64,000 nt of DNA, taken from the NCBI GenBank assembly GCA_017311315.1, contig CM029632.1:12919014-12983013 (forward strand), written 5' to 3'. Position numbers and translations under genes: made by a program. Within the stretch, counting starts at the first letter, position 1, and every line of letters begins with the position of its first letter. This document shows positions 55,936-64,000 of this stretch, piece by piece. The notes under the pieces were generated by a model. The model searched no databases. It was not told where the DNA came from and worked only from the letters and a program-made list of their open reading frames with translations. This DNA comes from Dendrocalamus latiflorus (taxonomy: Eukaryota; Streptophyta; Magnoliopsida; Poales; Poaceae).

Positions 55936-57117
55936 CAGTGGCGAATCCACCGTGGGTGCTTGTGGGTGCTCGAGCACCCCCTCCCATGGTGGAAGAAGAC
56001 CCGGCCGGCGGTAGTACTGCCTGCTTGAGCACTTGAGCGTCCAGGTTGAAGAACTGCCCGGACACGGTTGAAGAAAGCATGAGGCCAGGCCCAGTCGGTG
56101 TCTTACCGCCCAGCACCATAGCCAGCCCAATGAATCCTGGCTCAAAACCAAGAAAACTGTCCCAACAGTAGATACTAGATAAGGTGAGGAAGATGAACAA
56201 CACGCCTCAAGCCCTCAACAGTAGATCAGGTCATCAGGTCACGGAGAGGCCGAGCCGCCGCCGAGTCGGAGTCTCAGAGAGAGAGTAGAGACTCACCGTC
56301 GTCGTCCGCAGCCCGGCGGCCGGCGCGGCGGAGGGGGAGCCGGGGAGGGGGAGGCGGCCGGTGCGGTGGAGGGGGAGCCAGGGAGGGGGAGGCCGGCCGG
56401 CGCGGCGGAGGGGGAGTCGGGGAGGGGGAGGTCGGAGGCGGCCGACGCGGCGGAGGGGGAGCCGGGGAGGGGGAAGGCCGGGAGGTAGTCGGTCGGCGAC
56501 TCGAGAGACGGAGAGTCGGAGAGGACGAGGCGCTGTGCGGCTGTGGTGACTGGTGAGGACGGAGAGGACAAGGCGAGTGGCGATTGTGGTTTGTGCCTTT
56601 GTGGACCGGTGGACGTGGTGAGCACTAAGCACTGAGGTGAGGCAAGGCGAGTTTATGACCTGGGTGCGCTGCGCAGGAGCCAGCGACTCCGTCCGTGACG
56701 CACTGACGCGTGACTCCGTCTCCGTGGGACCATCCGGGCACCGGCGACGGTGAATCAGTGATACTGATCTGGGAACGTGAGTGCATATGTGAATGTGATT
56801 CCTATTTCATTATTATTCTATTGATTAGCTAAGTTGTTTAATCAGTTATTAACTAGTTGTTGTTTAATCACAATATTTGATATTTTTTATCTACAGATCG
56901 GTACTCACATATTTATAAAACATTTGGAGGCACATTATCTATTAGCAAGGTACTAAATTTATTATATCGTACATTTTTAATTTGTTTTCTTCCTATTTAT
57001 GTATGAATTTGATATTTCAATGGCAAAAGACTAGTAGATATAGTTTTGTTATATTTATGTTGTGCTATAATCTTAACAGTAGAATTCCCCTCTATTCTTA
57101 TCCTGGATTCGCTACTG
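55936..57117. mobile_element. hAT-type element (1.18 kb)
   Basis: The ends CAGTGGCGAATCCA and TGGATTCGCTACTG are inverted repeats of the hAT type. The flanks CCAGAGGG (55928-55935) and CCGGAGGG (57118-57125) match at seven of eight bases. The GC-rich interior (56230-56720) gives overlapping frames on both strands, none of which I accept as a gene; no transposase is present. Confidence 0.85.
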
Positions 57118-57125
57118 CCGGAGGG

Positions 57126-57880
57126 GGTGGGAGAGACGAAGAGGTGGCCGATGGGAGCTGAGGAAGAGGTGTAGGGGTCGAAGGAGGCAAGCACGATGCC
57201 GGCGACCTCGTCGAGCACGAAGTTGGTGAACTCAACTAGTGCCCCGCTGGCAACCTCGACGGGGAGGAAGAGGTGAGGAGGAGGATGCGCGACTGGCGTT
57301 GAGGATGGGACACCGTCGCTTTATCCAGGAGGGAGAGAGCCCATATCTGTGGACTAGTGGATTTGAGAAGATGATAGTTTTATATGTGTTGCCTGTTGGC
57401 TTGGCTAGTAGATTTATCGAGCCATGCCGGGCTTCGCTGGCCATTCAAGCCGAAGCTATTTTGGCTGCCCCATCCTTCTATGCTGCAGTCGATACTCGAT
57501 AGGTCGGTGAATAGTACCAGCTGATAGAAACTGAAGACAAAAGTCAGTTAAAAAGTCAAAAAGACTTTTGACTTTTGATTTCTCTAAAAGTTGAAACAAA
57601 CGATGTGACTTTTTGAGCAGATTTTTCAAACGGTCTCTGACATTTACTTTTATCTTTAAAAATATAAATAAAAATTTACCAAAAAAAAAAGACTACAGCT
57701 CCTTAGAAAAGAATATATAGACAACCGCAACTGCTATCTTGTCTTGCTCCTTGGCTGTAACCATTGTTACTACTAGTAGTACTACGGTAATTATCTAAAA
57801 AAAAGTAGTACTACGGTCCAAAAGGCCCTTCCTTCCCACAGCCCTGGCCGAGTTTTTTAAACGCGCCACTGAACAAGAAG
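57126..57880. promoter_or_regulatory. fragmentary sequence and MAP70 upstream region
   Basis: 57126-57250 on the - strand reads LDEVAGIVLASFDPY, a short frame I do not recognise, cut by the hAT insertion. 57530-57620 contains a self-complementary stretch around AAAGTC/GACTTT. From 57840 to the ATG at 58067 the sequence looks like a plant promoter end and 5' UTR (GAGAGACCGAGAGACACACA near 57902). No clear TATA box. Confidence 0.4.
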
Positions 57881-58066
57881 ACAACCGCAGCTGCTCAAAG
57901 CGAGAGACCGAGAGACACACACATCCACAAACACACGCACTGTAACGCAGGGGAGGAGCAAGGCCGGAGCTAGGGTTTCCCCGATCCGGCGGGAGGTCTC
58001 GACGGGCCCCGAGCTCGCGCGGGCGGATTTGGATGCTGGGCTGTGGCGCAGGGGCTCAGATCTGAG

Positions 58067-61000
58067 ATGGCCGACGGCGGCGAGGAGTGGAATGCGGCGG
58101 TGCCCAGGGGCTCCGCGCGGCGGCGGGGCCCGGTGCGGGCCAGCCTCGACGCCGACGAGTTCATCGCGCTGATGCACGGGTCGGATCCCGTCAGGGTCGA
58201 GCTCACCCGCCTCGAGAACGAGCTGAGGGGTGAGCTGATCTGTTCCTGCTATTCGTTTCGGTGATAGGGTCTCGAGTGTGTGTGTGTGGGGGGGGGGGGG
58301 GGGGGAGGAAGGGTTTGATTTTTGTGCGGTTTTGTGGTGTTTAGATAAGGAGAGGGAGCTCGGGGAGGCCCAGACGGAGATACGCGCGCTGCGGCTGTCG
58401 GAGAGGGCGCGGGAGAAGGCTGTCGAGGAGGTAATTGCCGATTTCTCTCTAGATTTTGTGGTGTACTGATGCGGTTTCTGCTATTTTTCCGGATGGCCAT
58501 TTCCTTTGGATTGGGGCTCGAAGCGATGTAGTTGTGGGGTAGTGCCAAATTTGGTTCGGCTAGTAGAGTGACCATTTTAATATGCTAATTCAATTTCGAT
58601 GCTTACCCCCAACTTGTTTGGGACAAAAGGCTTTGTTGTTGTAATTCAATTTCGATGCTCAGTTTAGCGCTCGTTAGGGTAAGGGCCTGCGGTGCTGAGG
58701 TTAACATCTTGTGGTGCCATTGTTTTTTGGTCCATTTTGGATCCCAGTATGCGGTAGATTGGTGAGCTACTTTTATTCTGAAAAGGATTGGATGGGTTTA
58801 GGTCTTCGGCCACACTGAATCTCTTTGCGTGAGCTAACTTATATGGCCAACTTTAGGATATGAGAGGTCTGTCCTATCTCCATCCAAATTTGTTGTGCAT
58901 GGCAAGGGCAAATAGGTTGTTTTTTCTTTTCATTTTCCAAATTCTGGAGCTATTTTGTGCCTTGTGGCATTTGTTTTTCCTTTTTGTGGTCCTTGTGGTG
59001 TTTTGGGCACTTAAATCTACCAAATTTTCATCATTATAACCTTAAGCAATGCCATAAAGCACTCTATGCTCCAGATTGGGAAGTAAGATTTAATTACAAA
59101 ATATTCGTGTTAGCAAGATAAACCTGTTCCTTGATATCATCTTTTATCCAGTTGTCATGGTAATGGCCCATGATTTGGATACATGTTACTTGTATTCGTT
59201 TTGTCGCATCAATTTGCTTCTAAGATATCTTTAAATCCCACTATATATGTTTATTGAATATTTCTTTTCAAGAAAAAATATGTTGAATATCAGATTTCCA
59301 TAATCCTTTTATGATCTCATACCTTTTTATCCTGCTGCCATGACGATGAGTGTTTCATGTATTTGTTTTGTCGCATCATCACATTACTTGCTAGATATTA
59401 TTAGATTTGTTGGGGCTTGGGAAATCCATGGTTTATGTTTCTATTTTTTCTAGTAAATTTAATCAGCCTGATTGGTAGTCTCAGTCCAGGTTACTCCTCA
59501 CCGGCTATGATGCATGGACACGAATACGTCGACACGACACGGCACCGACACGGAAATTCGACGTTTTCCCAAAAATACCAATACGGCGACACGGCTATAT
59601 ATATAAATAATAAATAAATTATGTATATATATGTATTATTTTTCTATGTTTCCTCATGCTTATCAAATTGAAATAATGTAAATTATAAACTTGTAATTTG
59701 TAAAGTGTATACTCGGAATATGTACCTCATCAATTGTTTTGGTAATCTTGGTAACAATTGTTGATGTGAATACCATTTCCAGAAATAAGAATTCTATTAA
59801 CCTGGGAAAAAAGTAATATGATTAGATCAGCAAGACTACAAAGATAACATATTAACATGTATATTTGATTTTTAAATAATTAAAGTAATAGACTAATAGA
59901 GCAACAACAATTGATAATTGATAAGGATAAACGATAAATATTAAGAAGTAGCCAAGTTCGAACATAGAAACTTAAATGTAGAGTTCAACCAAAAGCAAAT
60001 GGCCACTAGTCAACATAGGATAGGAGTGGTTCAGAATTGATGCAATCAACACTTTAAAATTCTGATGCTTCAGAATTGATTAGTATGATTGAGCCTATCT
60101 AAACCAAATTGGCTTTTTCTTTAAAAACCAAGGCTCATTTTTTCCATCTTGCCATTGCCATTGATTGGGTTGCTAGATGCTTGTAGCTTGTATCTGTTAT
60201 TTTGATCTTCTGTTATTCTTTATCCATAATTCTGTTGCCCCCTAGAGTTGTTTGGTCAAGTGTGGTGGCATGGCTCTTCATAAATTAAGTCATTGAGCTG
60301 CACTAAAGTAATGAAGTTATCTTTAACTCCAGGATTTGGATGCTTCTTCTGGTCTATAGCTGAGTTTTTGGACTTGACATAATTGTGCCTTGGCATACAA
60401 TATCCTTCTTTCGTGTCAAAGAAAAGTTAAATCATAAATTGTTTAAGGTGTGGTATTGATCAAGTGTGGTGGCATGGTTTTCTTGATCGGTTTGATAATC
60501 TTAACGCACCAATATTGCTTTTGTCTCAATCATTGAGCTATGATTGAATGTGGTTTAGTGGAACAATGTTTTTTTAATTATCATTTGGCCTTCGAGAATT
60601 TGCAATAGTTGTATAGAACAATAATGAAGTTTACTTATTATCATAATGTATTGAACTTCGGGCCATGAACTTGGGTGAATAAAGAAATAAGACGTTCAGA
60701 AAAGAAGATAACAAAAAATGAAGGATAAAGTGTTGCAGTTCATATGTGCATTGAATTCTCGTGCTGTTTCATGAAAGTTACAACACTGAATTACTGATTG
60801 TGATTGATACTTATTCTATTGTTAACAAAAAATGTGGTAATAATTACTTATTTTTGTTCTTAACATGATTGTTATCTTGTGATGACAGCTTACAGATGAG
60901 TTGGAGAGGATGGATGAGAAACTCAAGCTGACAGAATCTCTCCTAGAAAGCAAAGTATCTATCTTATGATTTATGTCTACCTGTTGCTGGTATCCCTCTT

Positions 61001-63860
61001 TTGATTGTACTTTAATAAAGGGAAAAACTTGCAGAATCTAGAGGCTAAGAAGATAAATGATGAGAAAAAGGCTGCAATGGCTGCTCAGTTTGCGGCAGAA
61101 GCTACTTTGCGAAGAGTACATGCAGCCCAAAAGGACGATGACATGCCGCCAATTGAAGCCATTCTTGCACCACTTGAAGCTGAGCTAAAACTTGCTCGGC
61201 AAGAGGTGATACTTTGTCTTTCATACCCACCTCTTCTATCTTTGTGTTTTGTGTAGATGATTTTTTTCTTTCCCCAACAGTTCGCAACTATTTTCACCCT
61301 CTAATTTGCCTAGATTGCTATCTTTTTCATTGGTCATGTATTTGGTATGAGCAAAGAAGATGACAAGTTTACTTGGTTTGTTCCAGACCACAAAGCTCTT
61401 GGATGATAATAGAGCCTTAGATCGTCTAACTAAACAAAAAGAGGCAGCACTACTAGAAGCAGAAAGGACTGTGCAAATTGCAATGGCAAAAGCTGCTATG
61501 GTTGATGACTTGCAAAACAAGAACCAAGAGTTGATGAAGCAAATTGAGATCTGTCATGTATGTGGGTGCATGTATTGTATTCCTGGTCATCAGGAGAAAA
61601 TGACTTTGACATACCAATGGAACCACGGAAGTGCTTAATCGGTTGCTTTATGCATTGCAGGAAGAAAATAAGATCTTGGACAAGTTGCATCGCCAAAAGG
61701 TTGCAGAAGTTGAAAAGCTTAGCCAAACTGTGAGAGAGCTGGAAGAGGCTGTTCTTGCAGGTGGTGCAGCTGCTAATGCTGTTAGAGATTACCAGCGCAA
61801 AGTTCTGGAAATGAATGTAAGAAACTATCCTTAGATTAATTGTTGCTTTTGTTATCAAGTATTAATTAGCTCGCCTATTCCGTAGTAACAATTGACTCAT
61901 GCTTATTTATGTTCAACGATTTTATCAGGAAGAAAGAAAAACACTTGACCGTGAACTTGCTCGTGCAAAAGTTACAGCGAATAGGGTTGCTGTTGTGGTT
62001 GCGAATGACTGGAAAGATTCTAATGACAAAGTGATGCCAGTTAAACAGTGGCTTGAAGAGCGCAGGTTCTTGCAGGTGACATGATTAAATTATGCCTTTC
62101 CTTTGTTGATGTACTTTGTTTAGATGCAGGCATATTCTTGTTCTTGGTGAAATTAAACATTTTGCCTGCTGGTTCTTTTATCGAAAGCATATAAGTCGCA
62201 TCCTGCAATAAGTATTTATTTCTACAGGGTGAAATGCAACAACTTCGTGATAAGCTTGCTGTTGCAGAACGCACAGCACGATCTGAAGCCCAACTAAAGG
62301 TACACAAACTTTTCTGTTGTAATTAAGTGTGAGCTAAAACTTTGTTAAGTGAGTTGTTTTAGATGAGCTAAACTTCTGAATTTTTTATAAACTCAGGAAA
62401 AATATCAATTACGCCTGAAAGTTTTAGAAGATGGACTGAGAGGGCCACGAAGCGGCTCTAGTCGTCCACCTACCGAAGGAAAGAGCTTCAGCAATGGTCC
62501 TTCCCGTCGGTTGTCACTGGGTGGAGCTGATAATATGTCTAAATTGTCTCCAAATGGTTTATTAGCAAGGAGATCTCCATCTTTTCATTCAAGATCCTCT
62601 CTTTCATCTAGCAGCAGCTTGGTCCTAAAACACGCTAAAGGAACTTCAAAGTCATTTGATGGTGGAACTAGGTCACTAGACAGGGGAAAGGTCCATGGGA
62701 ATGGAGCTCATTTACTTAACAGATCTACAGATGCTGTTAGAGATCATGAAGCTAATGATAGTTGGAAAGGAAATGTGGATGAGGGAACTAATGAAAGCGC
62801 AAATAGCAACATGGACGAGAGAATTAATGAAACTGCAAATAACAACTCAAGTGAAATGGTATCTGGTTTCCTGTATGATATGCTGCAGAAGGAGGTAATT
62901 TCTTTGAGAAAGGCATGCCATGAAAAAGATCATAGTCTGAAGGACAAAGATGATGCAATTGAGGTATGGAACCATTTATTATTTATTCACTTTGAGTGGA
63001 CAGGAGGCTAGGTTTTGTAAAGTTTGTCTGTCTCCTATTGTCCTGCAGATGTTAGCAAAGAAAGTTGATACCTTAACGAAAGCAATGGAAGTGGAGGCAA
63101 AAAAGATGAGGCGAGAGGTTGCTGCCATGGAGAAAGAAGTTGCAGCTATGCGTGTCGATAAGGAACAAGAAATCAAAGCCAGGCGGCTTGGTAACTCAAA
63201 AGGGCCTGGAAGTTCACAGCTGCTTCCTGGAAGGTACATCTTCACGAATAGATCTTATTATGATTGGAGTATTACAAATGCTTGCTTCGGGTATTGGTTG
63301 GCCATAACTCATAAATAGTGAAGAGTCTAATATGTTGGAAGAAATCGGCCATTAATTATGCGACATATCCTTTACACATGGATATTAGTTTATTATGGTG
63401 CACATGCATTTTTTGTGGCCAAATTTGCTCTTAGTGGTTAGTTCTCTTACCTTATCATACCATTGCATAATATATGTTATGAACAAGACCCTCTAGGTAT
63501 GTCCTATTAGTTTGGTGAGGTGTACAGAACTGCATCTACAACAAAATCTTAGAATGTTTCTTCTTTGCAACATACCACCTCAATGCAATTTTGGTACTGG
63601 TGAAAGCTCTTAAGGCTTAACTATATGAACCTAAAATTGTAACAATAGTGTTAAGTGTTACCCAAGACAAGTTTTAATGCTGTACATACTTCTGATAGCA
63701 CAGATGGTCCTACTTGTGTGCTGCTGCAATCACATTTTCTTAACTGTCTGCCTTCGTGAAATTACATCTTCATACGTGTTCCTTTCCTAAATCACCTTGA
63801 ATTTTGTTCCTTGCCTGCAGAAACGCACCACGAAGTGGGTTGACACGCAACTTCCAATGA
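58067..63860 (+). CDS. MAP70: microtubule-associated protein 70 (MAP70)
   Basis: Eleven coding exons: 58067-58229, 58345-58430, 60889-60954, 61035-61205, 61387-61557, 61661-61816, 61929-62075, 62228-62299, 62397-62963, 63049-63233, 63821-63860. All introns are GT..AG and the joined frame gives 607 residues, the normal MAP70 size. The protein starts MADGGEEWNAAVPRGSARRR, has the conserved SLDADEFIALMHGSDPVRVE, then long coiled coils (about 40-345; e.g. KKINDEKKAAMAAQFAAEA and LDRELARAKVTANRVAVVV), a Ser-rich linker (345-490: SLGGADNMSKLSPNG, KHAKGTSKSFDGGTRSLDRG) and a second coiled coil (KKVDTLTKAMEVEAKKMRRE). It ends NAPRSGLTRNFQ. MAP70 proteins are plant-specific, bind cortical microtubules and influence cell shape and secondary wall patterning. 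Intron 2 is 2.5 kb. Which paralogue it is cannot be decided here. Confidence 0.95.
58288..58305 (+). repeat. 18-base G run in MAP70 intron 1
   Basis: A (GT)n stretch leads into a homopolymer of 18 G within the 115-bp first intron. Such runs are error-prone, so the length may be inexact. Confidence 0.9.
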
Positions 63861-64000
63861 CGGCAGCACTAACACGATGCGTCATTCTTGGATAGATTCC
63901 ATTTCTCTAGCTGTATTTGTTCCATTCCGTTCCCTATTAATTTTGTGGCCGAGATCATAGCACAGAATATGACCCTGCGATACCTAGACCGGGGAAAAGA
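63861..64000 (+). other. MAP70 3' UTR, cut by window end
   Basis: Sequence after the TGA at 63858-63860. No polyadenylation signal is evident before the window ends. Confidence 0.6.

Noticed and set aside
56234..56632. Pro/Leu-rich ORFs on the - strand and Gly/Arg-rich ORF on the + strand
   Set aside because: Simple GC-rich repeats (GGAGGGGGAG type) inside a hAT element.
1..64000. tRNA, rRNA, CRISPR or bacterial-type operon
   Set aside because: None seen; the tRNA-like TGGTATCAGAGC at 4278-4289 is a retrotransposon primer binding site.

Overview
This is a nuclear genomic window from a grass (Poaceae). The evidence is GC-rich first exons, plant intron borders (GT..AG), the peroxisomal small heat-shock protein and MAP70 families, and dense grass-type transposons (copia and probable gypsy LTR elements, LINEs, hAT, Mutator, Tourist and Stowaway elements). 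The genus cannot be fixed from sequence alone. Only three host genes look intact, all on the + strand: a two-DUF26 plasmodesmata-located-protein-like gene (9781-13355, three coding exons), a single-exon peroxisomal HSP20 ending in SKL (17900-18328), and an eleven-exon MAP70 microtubule-associated protein gene (58067-63860, complete). Two host gene fragments are also present: exon 1 of the exosome subunit RRP42 (about 8287-8596, - strand) and a decayed C-terminal half of an NF-X1-type zinc finger protein (about 22086-24170).

Layout. 1-4765 is the 5' part of a - strand copia element whose gag-pol frame is uninterrupted from gag to reverse transcriptase; its LTR, primer binding site and long leader are all visible, and it sits inside a MITE whose uninterrupted paralogue is at about 44 kb. 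4.9-9.7 kb holds a LINE tail, MITEs and the RRP42 fragment. 9.8-18.5 kb is the main genic island (PDLP-like gene and HSP20), with hAT and Mutator-type MITEs in an intron and in the HSP20 5' region. 19.3-27 kb holds two LINE pieces and the NF-X1 pseudogene, which lies between inverted repeat arms. 27.16-32.62 kb is a complete copia element with near-identical 172-bp LTRs but a broken coding region. 34-48 kb holds hAT elements, a probable 3.6-kb solo LTR, other LTR-like pieces and a Tourist MITE. About 48.16-53.62 kb is a Mutator-like element with long inverted ends, mirrored ~50-bp repeat arrays and a dead transposase. 53.8-57.1 kb holds Stowaway and hAT elements, and 57.9-64 kb is MAP70.

The three host genes do not form a pathway; their proximity appears to be ordinary plant gene order. 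The most unusual signal is a series of five stem-loops in the copia leader at 3010-3312, in the RNA sense of the element. Their stems differ in sequence but keep pairing, while the loops keep a common CCAACG-type motif. The second copia element has an analogous series in its 3' region (27389-27652) with a different constant loop. Repeated hairpins with variable stems and constant loops suggest selected RNA structure in the genomic transcript. Other notable items are a 5'-truncated LINE with a perfect 15-bp target duplication and a 31-bp filler copied from the nearby target, and a foldback Mutator MITE about 90 bp upstream of the HSP20 start codon.
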